This document shows, piece by piece, positions 13,301-23,957 of a DNA stretch of 64,000 nucleotides. A program made the translations under genes and the position numbers. Every line of letters begins with the position of its first letter. The first letter of the stretch is position 1. The DNA is taken from assembly GCA_037952775.1 (NCBI GenBank), contig JBANAY010000004.1, positions 1,488,001 through 1,552,000 of the forward strand, read 5' to 3'. Source of the DNA: Clonostachys chloroleuca. Taxonomy: Eukaryota; Ascomycota; Sordariomycetes; Hypocreales; Bionectriaceae. Below the pieces are notes generated by a model. That model saw only the letters and a list, made by a program, of their open reading frames with translations, did no database searches and had not been told where the DNA came from.

Positions 13301-13610
13301 CGAGACGACCTCTCCTCCCACTAGCTGGGTCCAGAGGCAAGACGGCTGGACCGACATTGTGACTGTTGTCAAGGTGTGGCTCTACTCCTTCGGAGTGACG
13401 GTTTTCATCGCCATCATCTACTTTATTCTAAACAAGCTTTCTTGGCTGGATAACCTTGGACGAAAGAATCGCAGTAAGAAGGATACTATGGTTGAAAATG
13501 TCCTCGGTCATTTGCAAAAGCTTGCCATTGAACATGAGAAGGATATCAAGACGGGCAAGAACAGATTCGTTCTCATGGAGAAGGCTACTGATAGTGATGA
13601 CGACATCTGA
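10301..13610 (+). CDS. Plasma-membrane H+-ATPase (P3A type)
   Basis: Proton-exporting P-type ATPase that builds the membrane potential used by proton-coupled importers. Exons 10301-10751, 10846-11069, 11150-11827 and 11898-13610 give about 1021 residues, longer than the roughly 920 of yeast Pma1. Visible signatures: GPILYVMEIAALL in the first membrane pair, TGES near residue 307 in the actuator domain, PVGLP in helix 4, the phosphorylated Asp459 in CSDKTGTLT, MLTGDA, and TGDGVNDAP near residue 705. The C-terminal part carries the remaining membrane helices and a short acidic tail ending TDSDDDI. An acidic, Arg/Ser-containing insert of about 40-50 residues (EDEESEKDDDGDQRRGS, then a second RRGS) sits in the actuator domain before VDQSAITGES and is absent from yeast Pma1. 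The N-terminal 90 residues are charged and probably disordered. The family is certain; which paralogue is not. Confidence 0.95.
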
Positions 13611-15379
13611 CGAGATCCATTCTCGAACACTATTCTCCAACATTTGTCTAGCCAAGCGCTTGCAGGGCTTGATTTGTATGAAACAAAAGGGTTTTCTGCA
13701 TTTGACGAGCACTCGCAGTAGTGACCTTTACCTCTTGTATTTTCGTAGTAATTCAACATGATGATTGAATAGACTAGCTATCATTACCTGCATGGTGCTT
13801 GCTGTAAACTCAAATCTAGTAAGTGAGATTTTTGAAATGTCGTATGCTGAATCAATCCGTAAGTTCCTAAGAATGCTCTGCTTCAGCTATCACTCTTCCA
13901 AGTGAAGGGAAGAGATATCAGAAGCCTCGCGACAGTCTGCCTTCCGTGGAGGCGTAGGTCAACTTATACAATCTAGGGTCAAACATTAGGATTCAGTCCT
14001 AAGAAGTGTTTTGATATCCAGATAAAGCCATAGACACGTATTATCCCCGGACAAGTTGAAGAACCAGAAGCCCTCTTGGCATATATCAACTCTCTGCATA
14101 TTATTCAAAAGACCGAAATATTCCTCTTCTCAATAGTAGTGTCCCAGATTGCTAAACTTCATGTTCAATCTTAGTTAATTCTGCCCGCAAAGTGGGACGA
14201 GTTGGGTGCCTAACCCACACGTAGTATTAGACGATGTTTAAGTGATCCTACACAGATCTAACATGACCTGACAAGGAGCCATTAGGGTAATATTGATTGT
14301 GATTAGGCAATAGTAGTGAACCTCGGTCCTCTACGTTCCAGTTTATTCAAGTTCCTCCCATCTAGATAACTGTTGTGCTTTCCGTAGTAACTCGCCTTCA
14401 AAGTTATGCATTGTGTCTACCCAAAAGTGCTAGCTTTTATGTCATTCTATTTGTCACCATACAAAATTGTCTGTCATCTCGCCTTATCGCTATTATCCAC
14501 ATGTATGGCACCAAGGAAGCATACTTACGCAAGTGACATGGGCGGGTTTCCCATGTGGAGGGGATATTAGAGCACAAGTAACTGACTGCTTCCGAGTAAG
14601 GTAGCACTGTTACTGGAGCATGTACGCCCTTATCTAACTGCGTTATGGTACCCTCGACTTAGGCTACAACTGAAAGGACTACTCGGCCCCTCCATGTCAG
14701 TTTCTCGCGCACTCCTGTAGGTAATTGTGCTCCGCCCCAGTTTCTCCGCAAACCCACCCAAGCGGGATTCTCTGGCACTGAGCGCGGGCTGCGAAGCTCC
14801 TCCGTTGCCGCGACTTCAACTACGACGCAACAAAACCACAAGCATAATCAAATTGAAACGTCAGATGGCCAAGCTAAGTTAGCTGATTGAGAGAAGAAAA
14901 AAATATGAAAAGGGCACTTTGCTGTTTTGTTCCAAACCCTATCAAAGTAAATATTCACCGCTTATTATCCAACCCCTGCCCTGAAATTACCAACCCTTGC
15001 ATTACTGGAGAACCCTCATCACCATTATCAAGACTTCCGGGTTTTAATATGGAGTCCAAGCGAGTTGATGTGGATCTAATGATAATGCTGGGATCCATCG
15101 CATTTAAGTTAAGCCTGTTAAGCTTATCTTCAGTAGAATCAGAGAGTGTCAAAACGTAGTGTTCGGACGCCAAGGACCGAAGATCGTGGTCAACACCAGC
15201 ATTGACGATTAGCAATGGAAAACACCAGGCTTGATGTGGACCTAAACCCCACCAGATAAGAGCAGTGACATCTATAAAAATACAAATTCATTTGTGCTGA
15301 TCAAATTACCTCAATTCACTGGTTCCCTCCTACAAAAGACTCATTGAGCTGGAGACTGATAGCTTTGCAGCTTTCCAAC
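13611..15379. other. Gene-free stretch ahead of the L-amino-acid oxidase
   Basis: About 1.7 kb without a credible coding frame. It is AT-rich in the middle (13.8-14.6 kb). The right end carries the TATA box and GATA sites listed separately. Confidence 0.5.
15123..15279 (+). promoter_or_regulatory. GATA sites and TATA box upstream of the L-amino-acid oxidase
   Basis: CTTATCT at 15123-15129 is AGATAAG on the minus strand, and AGATAAG appears on the plus strand at 15254-15260. TATAAAA follows at 15273-15279, about 100 bases before the ATG at 15380. AGATAAG is a high-affinity form of the site bound by AreA/NIT2 GATA factors, which relieve nitrogen metabolite repression in ascomycetes. Two such sites close to a TATA box support nitrogen control, but occupancy is inferred. 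Confidence 0.45.
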
Positions 15380-17505
15380 ATGCATTATCTGCTAAGTGTT
15401 ATCTCCCTTGTGGCAGGGACGATTTCACTTTCAGAGGCAAAGACCTCGAAACCATCAGTGACATTCATTTCCCCTGTGGAAATCAGCTCTGGGAGTGCCC
15501 ATAATGTCATCGTTGAGTATTCTGGCGATGTTGACGGCGAGTTGACGATTACTTACGGCTCGTGTGATAATGTAGCCATTTCCGATGCAAAGCAACGGCT
15601 TGGTACAACTCATGTTGGCACCCATCCTTTATCCGCCCGTCATATAGACTATGAGGACAGACGGCCAACCAAGTTTGTTTGGTTGACGCCTTCCGAGATG
15701 TCGGATGGATGTCTACACGCGTTCCTGGATGATGAGCTGGTCGGCCAATCGGAAGAGCTCCTGACTTACGATCATGTGGCTCGCCGCAGCGAGAAAAAAC
15801 ATTTGCGGATGTAGCTGGGGATGATAGCATGTGGTTCGATGGTGTGGCTTACTTGAAGCAGAAACAGCCTGACGAGGCCTTTGTCGCTGCGGCCAAGAAT
15901 AAATCTTTAGGTATTCTTGGTGGTGGAATATCAGGGCTCGCATCCTCTGTGAGCTCCTCTTTTTCTTTTTCTTGTCATAGTCGAAACTAACTTTTGTCCA
16001 CCCAGTTGATGCTAGACTCGGTTGGCATTCATAATTGGAAGATTCTTGAATCCTCTGAACGTGTCGGAGGTCGTATCAGAACTGTTTACCTCAACGGTAG
16101 CTCCCCCGAGGACGGCCAGTACCATGAACTCGGCCCGATGCGATTCCCAGTCGAAATCACTGATTCCGAGACAAACGAGACTTTCCCTATCATGGACCAG
16201 CGTATGGTTTTCCAACTAGCCGATGTTATGAATGAGCTGAACGCTGGAAATGAGACGTTGCAAGTCAAGTTCTGGGAATGGATCCAGAGCTCTCCGAATA
16301 CACCTGCCGATACTCCCTTCCGTCGCCCTGATGGAACGATTCCTGGCAAGAAGGAGGTAGCGAGTGACCCAGCGTACTACAATCCGACAGTATACCATAA
16401 TGCCACGGCTGCTGAAGAGGCTATCCAAGCACTTGACGACTTCAAGGGTCTAACTCCCGAGCGCATTCGAATGTACGCCACAAATATATTCGCAGCTTAT
16501 AAGCAGGCCAAAGAAGATGGCATGTTCGACTACTCTGAGGTCTCTTATCTGCGACATGTCATGAAAACTGACCTCAACACCACTGATGAGGTCACGCCAT
16601 CTCAAAACTATTGGCCCATGTGGGAGTATGAGACGGTATATTTCCTCGCAAGCAAATGGGTCACAATCCAAGGCGGCCTTAGTCGGCTGCCCGCTGCATT
16701 TGAGCCACATATCAAAGACAGGATACAGTATGGTGCCAAAGTCAACGGGTTACACTATAACAAGGACAACGATACCCTTTCCGTGACATGGAGGCCGACA
16801 GGATCTGAGCCTTTCTCGACTCCCAACAAGGTCACCAACTTTGACTATGTTCTCAATAGTGTCCCACTCAACTTAATGAAGTTCTGGAACATGCCGCCTT
16901 ACTCAAGTCTTCTGAAGCGAAGCATTGATAGGACTATCTATGCCAACGCCTGCAAAGTTGCAGTACAGTTCAAGACACGATTCTGGGAGCATGTAGAGAG
17001 GCCTGTTCTAGGGGGCTGCACTCGCCTCTATAGCCCACAACTAGGCCAAGTCTGTTACCCATCGTGGCACCTTAATTCAACAGGTCCCGGTACCATGCTG
17101 GCATCTTACTTGTCCGACTACGAAGCTACCGTTGCCTGCGCTATGTCCGAAGAGGAGCATATGGCCTACATCAAGAGAGCTTTTAGCGAGATTCACGGCA
17201 GCGAAATCGTCGAGGAAAACTGGACGGGGAACTATGCCCGCCATTGCTGGGAACAGGACGAGCACCACGCCGGCGCCTTCACGATGCAGATTTTCTCGCA
17301 GCAGCACCTGTATTTACCTGCCTTCTACCGGACCGAGTTCAAGACGGTTTTTATTGGGGAGGCCGCAACATTTACTCATACCTGGCTCTTTAGCGCTTTG
17401 GAGAGTGCTACCAGAGGCACAGTCCAGTTATTGTTGGATATGGGGCTCGTAGATGAGGCCAAACAGATTACGAATACATGGATGGCTCGGTGGATAGATC
17501 TGTAA
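15380..17505 (+). pseudogene. Secreted L-amino-acid oxidase, interrupted by a one-base frameshift
   Basis: FAD flavoenzyme family that deaminates L-amino acids to 2-oxo acids, ammonium and H2O2. Exon 1 starts at 15380 with a signal peptide (MHYLLSVISLVAGTISLSEA). Its frame hits TAG at 15812. Homologous sequence resumes one frame over at about 15802 (FADVAGDDSMWFDG) and includes the FAD-binding motif GILGGGISGLASS. The break lies at or near a run of six A (15794-15799), where one base appears to be missing. An intron at 15949-16005 (GTGAGC...CCAG) leads to exon 2, 16006-17505, which carries ESSERVGGRIRT and a C-terminal FAD-contact region with FIGEAATFTHTWLFSALES. Apart from the shift, every exon is open and well conserved, so this is either a recent pseudogene or a sequencing error. 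Without the shift the protein would be about 690 residues, normal for fungal secreted members. Family assignment is firm; functional state is not. Confidence 0.85.
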
Positions 17506-18571
17506 AAGGCGAGTGATTCCCTTGCCTAGAAAATCTGAGGATGACTATGGGCAATAATCTGCCGTGGCTCATAATAGATATCATGAAGTCGTCCAATATC
17601 TATTCTCCAAGGCTCCAGTCGTTGTCTTGTCCCCGATTGCCCTCAGTTACCTCTAGAGCTTTGTTTCTTCGCATCTCTCCACGTGAAAATGACAAAAACG
17701 TAAGAATGGCAAAGAGTGTCTTAATGATCCCCCATACTTTGATTCCAGATTTTATCACAGTCACACAGATATGTTGAGGTTCATTTCCTTCTCCAGAACG
17801 GCAAAACTTAACTGAGCCCGGCAGTATATGGCTAAAACCTTTCATATCCATTGAACTCAATAAGTTGTTCTCAATCGATCAGAAATTTTTTTTTTTGGAG
17901 ATGAGTCCACTTGGTAAAATCTCTCAAATAGTCCGGGGTTATGACATGCTGCGCTATGAGCATGTTTTCGGTATGATCGTCGCATCGCATCATTTGAACG
18001 CAAAATCTCGCGATAACGTTACAAGTCGGTCTCGCAGTCAACTTCAATGTATGTAGATGCAGCGCCCCTGGTCACATGATACCAATATTTTTGCGTTAAC
18101 TTCTCTCAAACTAAATCTTTTCCATCTTACATGCCTGCTTGATGTAAAAAAAAAATCAGACAAGTCCATCTACTACAGTCCTTAGACCGCTCTCTCGCTC
18201 TAGTCACAAAACTATGGATAGTTCCCAAGTCTGAATGGCCATTTTTAAAGAGTGAACAGTATCAAAAAGCATTCATAGTCCGGCCTAGCAAGATCGTTTG
18301 ATAAGCATAATGAAACCTCAAGGGTCTTTCTACCCACCCAACGCAATATGATGGAGTGAAGATGTGACAAAACTGGGTCTCTGATGTGCCGAAATCCCGA
18401 ATACCAAGAACATAGAACAAGTGATGATGAAAGTAATAAGACCTTGGTGACATACTGTTAGCCTTACCACCGCTCATGCTTATATCTCTACGCATCGGAC
18501 TCGTCGTCCTTCAACATCATGCCAAGTGCATCTAGCAAACTACGCAGTCACAAGAGAAGAAACACATCGTC
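17506..18571. other. Intergenic region between oxidase and urea permease
   Basis: No supported gene. It contains TTATCA at 17753-17758 (TGATAA on the minus strand) and TGATAAG at 18299-18305, both matching the HGATAR consensus of nitrogen GATA factors, upstream of the permease start at 18572. Short A and T runs occur at 17886-17896 and around 18146. Confidence 0.4.
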
Positions 18572-20880
18572 ATGTCGGTTCAACTAGGTGTGCAAGGGGT
18601 GACCCTGATATCTCAGGGCACCGGGTATGGTATGCTCATTGGCCTTGGGGTTGGCTTTTGTGGTGTCATTCTGGCTGCAGTGAAGATCCAAAAGGCATAT
18701 CTTTCAGAGGATTCGGGGACATCTGAGATGTTCATGGTTGCCAACCGTTCGGTGGGGAGGGGTCTTACAGCATCTGCAGTCTTCTCGTCGTGGATGTGGA
18801 TCAATGAAACCGTCTTCTCTGCAGCCTTTTGTTACAAGTTTGGGCTTGCTGTGCCTTTTGTAAGTCGCTCCATCAAGTCTGGAGCATGTATGGACCTTTG
18901 ACGGCATCTAACACTCATTAGTGGTGGTCGACTGGGCTTTGTTTCCAAATTGCACTGATGGCCGCGCTCGGTGTCCTCGCTAAGATTCGAGTTCCTTTTG
19001 CCCACACGTCTTTAGAGATTATTCGAATGCGGTACGGATGGATAGGCCATGTTGTCTTCATTATTCTCAACATCACGAACAATGTCTTTGGCTGTGCTTC
19101 TATGATTCTTACTGGCTCCCAACTTATCTATGGCATCTCAGGAATGCACTTTGTGGCTGCCACGATTCTGATCCCACTAGGAGGTACGTATTTCCAACTT
19201 CAAAGCGCTTTATCTCAAGTTGATACTGATCACTCTGCAATTAGTTGTTCTATATACCGCAGTCGGTGGCCTAAAGGCCACTTTCCTCACAGACTATCTT
19301 CATACCCTGGTTGCATTGATTCTAATCATTTACTTCACCTTGAGCACGCTCACACATGAGGCTGTCGGCGGCCTTGGAGGTTTATACGACAAGATTATAG
19401 CCACTGCATCAGAGAATCAGATCTCGGGTAACTATAATGGATCCCTCCTGACTATGAAGTCACGGGACGCCATTATTTGGGGCCTCATCCTCAAATTCGG
19501 TAACCTGGCCCTCGTTGTCATGGTACGTTACTATCGCGCGTCCAATTACCCCATCACAGGCTAACAAAAACACTCTTCAAGGATACCGCATTCTGGCAGA
19601 AGTCGTTTGCTACCGAAGTAAAGGCCACTGTTCCTGGGTATAATCTGGCCGCTGCAGCTATCTTTGGTATTCCTTGGGGACTAGGCACAGTCATTGGCCT
19701 TACCGCCCGAGCTCTCCATAACACCCCAATCTGGCCGGCATATCCAGAAGAATTCACCATGGACAAAGTGAATGCGGGTTTAGTCATGCCATACGTTATC
19801 CAAGCCTTGATAGGAGAACGAGGTATTGACGCGTTCTTGGTATTACTTTTCATGGCCCTGACAAGCACCGTTTCGTCGTCTATGATTGCTGTCAGCAGTA
19901 TCCTTTCCTTCGACGTGTACAAGACATACATCAACCCGAAGGCTTCAGATAAAAAGCTCGTCCACGTGAGCCATCTCACTGTGGTGTTTCATGCAATTTT
20001 CATCACCGCGGTATCTATTGGGCTGAACTACGGAGGTGCTGACATGACCTGGATCGGCTATTTCAGACCCATTCTATCATGCCCGGGCATTATTCCACTG
20101 GCATTGACCCTCTGCTGGTCCCGACAGACTCGTCTTGCGGCAATTCTGGCACCAGTACTGGGATTCTTCACTGGTCTCGCCATTTGGCTAGCTACGGCCA
20201 AGACACTCTACGGTGCGATTACTATGAAGACAACTGAGCAAAGCCTGCCAGCCCTGTTTGGAGCCATAGGATCTTTCTTCTCGCCGGCAATATATTCTGT
20301 GGTTATTTCCCTTTACAAGCCATATTCCTTTGATTGGAGGATATTTCTCGTGGCCGAAACTGCCGAACAGGCTCGACTTAAGAGAGCAGACGAAAAGGAA
20401 GCTAGAATTGCTGTAAATGATAGTTCCTCCACTGACGCTCAGAACGCGGACGGGGTTCTCGAGTCATCCCCAAAGCGAGAAAACACAGATCCAACCTCAA
20501 AGGAAGCCACTTCTTCTAAAGTCCAAAATATCACTTCAGATTCTAGCTCAACAACGTCAGAAAAGGTCAATCTTGATGATGTAACCCATCCCTTCGACGA
20601 CGACACCTTACGAGAGTTACGCAGATGGTACCGCATTGCATGGTGGATATTCGTTGGGATCGTTCTGGTCACATTCGTACTGTGGCCAATGCCTTTATAT
20701 CGCGACTATATTTTCACCAAGACCTTTTTCCAGAGCTGGACAGTTGTTGCCATCATTTGGCAGTTTTTCGCATTTTTCGCGGTGGTGGTGTATCCGCTCT
20801 ACGATGGCAGACATGAGATCTCAAGGGGCACTCGGGGCGTTTACCATGCAGGCAAGCGATTGCTTAGCCGAAAGTCTTGA
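18572..20880 (+). CDS. DUR3-like urea (urea/polyamine) H+ symporter
   Basis: Sodium:solute-symporter family (SSS, TC 2.A.21) transporter of about 708 residues. Exons are 18572-18859, 18922-19183, 19245-19522 and 19582-20880, all in frame. Many hydrophobic helices are visible, including GYGMLIGLGVGFCGVILAAV near the N-terminus and LVVMDTAFWQKSFAT across the third junction. Family-like elements are MFMVANRSVGRGLTASAVFS, SSWMWINETVFSAA and ALTSTVSSSMIAVSSILSFD. A hydrophilic Ser/Thr/Glu-rich loop (residues about 540-625) precedes two last helices. Fungal DUR3 proteins use the proton gradient to import urea, which urea amidolyase or urease then splits; no such enzyme is in this window. The closest supplier of the gradient is the H+-ATPase 5 kb upstream. 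Substrate could also be a polyamine or a related amide. Confidence 0.88.
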
Positions 20881-23800
20881 AGATTATACATCAACGTGAT
20901 CTCTTTCCAACCTAAGCAAAGCAGCCTAGGTTACTTTATCTATCACTTTCAGACTTGGCTTCAAGACCCATCCATAGAAATATCTTATTACCTTATTCTA
21001 GACCTTGTCACATAACAGAGCGTCGTCGGAGGCTGAATCAGAAGTGCAGTTCTATCAATAGGTGACGTTTTTCAGTGAATTGGATCAAGTATAGGATATC
21101 TATGTGAACAATTTACTATACATGTGCATCATATAGTGCTCGGCTGTTCCAATATTGAACCTAGTTGCATCTGCTGATCGTTCCATCCGTCTCCTTCTGT
21201 TTTGGCTATTACGATCTAATGGTCTTAGAACTACTTCGCGCGAAACTCTTCAGTTAGGAGACTTGATATGGACATCGTCCGAATGTCTCGTTGTTCATGA
21301 TGCCAGGTCCAACATATCGCCCATTCCGAGACATCTGTATCACCTCGTCATGACGAATGCGTGTGGCGCCTGCAGCAAGAACGATCAAGTGAAGGTTCAG
21401 CTACACCAGTACATGCTCAATATCAAGGTCAGCTCGATCGATCACGCTTGTCGCCAGAACTCACGCCGTTGAGCACCTCTGGCGGCATACTAGTCAACGC
21501 GCCTGAACCGATCCGACTTAACTTCGCACAGCTCATCATTTTCCACTCCTACTTATCGCTTAGCTACCATTCTTCAGTAGATCTGGAGTCTCAAAATGTA
21601 GGGCAGGTTAAAAGGCAGAGAGTGATGGGTTAATGACCCATGACTCTATAGGGTAGGTGGTTTCTAGAGACAAGGAATTTCCGCACGCTCGCCGTCGCCA
21701 TCAGCTCAACTAATCGCCATCAACCATCCACCCACAGACCTCAGGACACGACAGCACAACATGCATGTCATGGCGGCTTACGGCGCCCGCGCCCAGGCTT
21801 GTTCTCGAGCCGATAGGTCCACATAGAGGTCGTAATCTTGAGGCAGCTGATCGGCGCTATTTCTTGCGCAAACAGAAATGAGACGCGCCTGTTCCCCATT
21901 GCTGGAGCTGGAGCTGTCTCCCACAATGTCCCCAGATCCCACCCACTATCAAGCCCGCCCGGGCTTTGATTGGGAAGTGGGACGTGTAAGCAAACGGTGG
22001 TGATCTACTTCTCGATCATGCCTTCGAACTTATCGCCGGTCAAGAGGGCTTGACGAAACCGACCGGCCAATGTGGTATATGCCCAAGCTCTGCTGGCCAG
22101 CGTCGATCGACATATCAAATTGGGCTTCAGCATCGCCTTTCTTATTGATTCTGAGATTGCGACTTCATGTCCTATTCATGTACAACTATTTGGCGCTGCC
22201 AGCTTTGCATGGTCCCACACGACGGACGAGAGCTGTGCGTCATGTTATGCGTCCTCATTGCTCTTGGGTAGGATTTATCATGCTGGCTCGCAGCTAGCTG
22301 CCTTTCCTCCGAGGCGTGGACTGAAGGACCATTGGCATCACGCCAGCAACCGGAGACGATTGATTGATTCATGTCTTCGCAAGACCTATCTCTTTTGGCT
22401 GCAATGACAAGGGCTTATGTTCGGGCCAGGACTATTCGGCGACAACGAGCGCTACGCTACGTAACTGCCTTCGGATGCATACAACTCGTTTACTTGCTGT
22501 CACTTGACAGCAGTCAAAGCACTGTCCAGATTGCTAAGCAGCGCTGTGGTATGGAAATCGAACCTTTACCACACATTTGAAGCTTCTCGCTACACAGGAG
22601 ACACTCGCCGTGAGCATGAAGCCTTGCTTCGGTTCGCTTGGAATGGTTCATCGCGTGCCGCTGATGGAGGCGACACTCGCAGGAACATACAGAGGGCTAG
22701 CCACGCACGTGGGAAGGGAACGGCAATGCCGTCATCGCGACCAGAAGCGTTGGATCAATAAAGTGCAAAATGAATTAAAAAATAGGGGATTCCTGCGTGT
22801 TGCGCATTGGATGAGCTGGACAGGTAACACGCAGCATTTTCAAAAGCCAACCCGGCAATACAGGAATTGCAGTCAGGTGGCCCGGAATCCACAGCCCATT
22901 CGATTCAATTTCTTTTCTTTCCTTTCTTTTCCTCGTTTTCACAGCGCCTTATTGGGCACTACTCATCTGCCCCGTGGAAAAAGCAAAGTGTCTGAGGCGC
23001 GAATCAGGTCCAATTTTGGAGCAGCCATTCGTGGAGCCATTTGACATGGGTGTAGGGAAATGGCTCGGCCTACTGCGCAGCCTGCCTTCTAAAATCCGTT
23101 CATGATCTCATGCGTGTGATATGAACCATGTTTTGGGAGGTGGTGAGTTATCATGACATGGCGTGAGAGCGCTTCATGGCTCTCTAAGCCCGTATCGAGC
23201 TGCCCAAAACAAGTCCCCCTGATTGTGTCGGACTTCCAAAGGAATGCCCAAGGCGGCATGTCCCACAGCTCAAACGCAGCTGATGAGTTGTTGGTCAATA
23301 TCTCGTGGGATGGATGTATAATAATGATTACCTGCAGCAGGCTGCCGCACGCTCGCGAGATATTCCGGCTCATTGGGCAACGTGTTATGCAGAAGAAGCA
23401 ATGCAAAACAATCATGCCTCCAGCCAGTTGACGACATTCGCATAAACTTCTCCACCACCCGGGTCCTTTGCATGATTCCACTGCAGCGTCCAGCGTCGCC
23501 TTCGCAGCGGTAACCTGTGGAGTACACGTCGACCCTGGGAAATGGTTTTTGTTGTGCAATTGACTCTTCCGGGCACCTCCGGCGCGTACGTACGCGAGAT
23601 CTGGTGCCCAGTCAGGATCCGAGGTGTCTGCTTGGGTAAATGCAGATAATGGACTGGCCATGCCCCGGATCTTTCTAGAGCATCCACGTTGGCTGCGCTT
23701 CTTTTTTTATATACCCGCAGGGAGCCGTCTCGTGCGAGGGCCCGGCCTCCCGTATTCAAGCTTTAATTGTCAAGCAAGGTCTCGCGGACGACTACTGACG

Positions 23801-23957
23801 GGGTGGTAGCAGCCTTTTTTCCCCATGGAAGCCTTTTCATTTTAATCCATTTTCTTGTTTTTCACTTGCCCTTTGAGTAGGTCATTTATTTCATTATTTT
23901 CAGCAAGCAATCGTTTCATAGCGGGTGGTTGAGAAAAGCCTTTCGACATTTATCACC
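20881..23957. other. 3-kb gene-free stretch
   Basis: No coding frame has a recognisable family or consistent splicing. A 190-residue minus frame at 23089-23661 is Cys/Trp/His-rich without domain character and is probably chance. The final 150 bases are pyrimidine-rich and A/T-rich, as expected for the promoter and leader of the next gene. Confidence 0.5.

Noticed and set aside
23089..23661. 190-codon minus-strand frame
   Set aside because: Odd composition (Cys, Trp, His rich), no domain pattern, in a region otherwise without genes.
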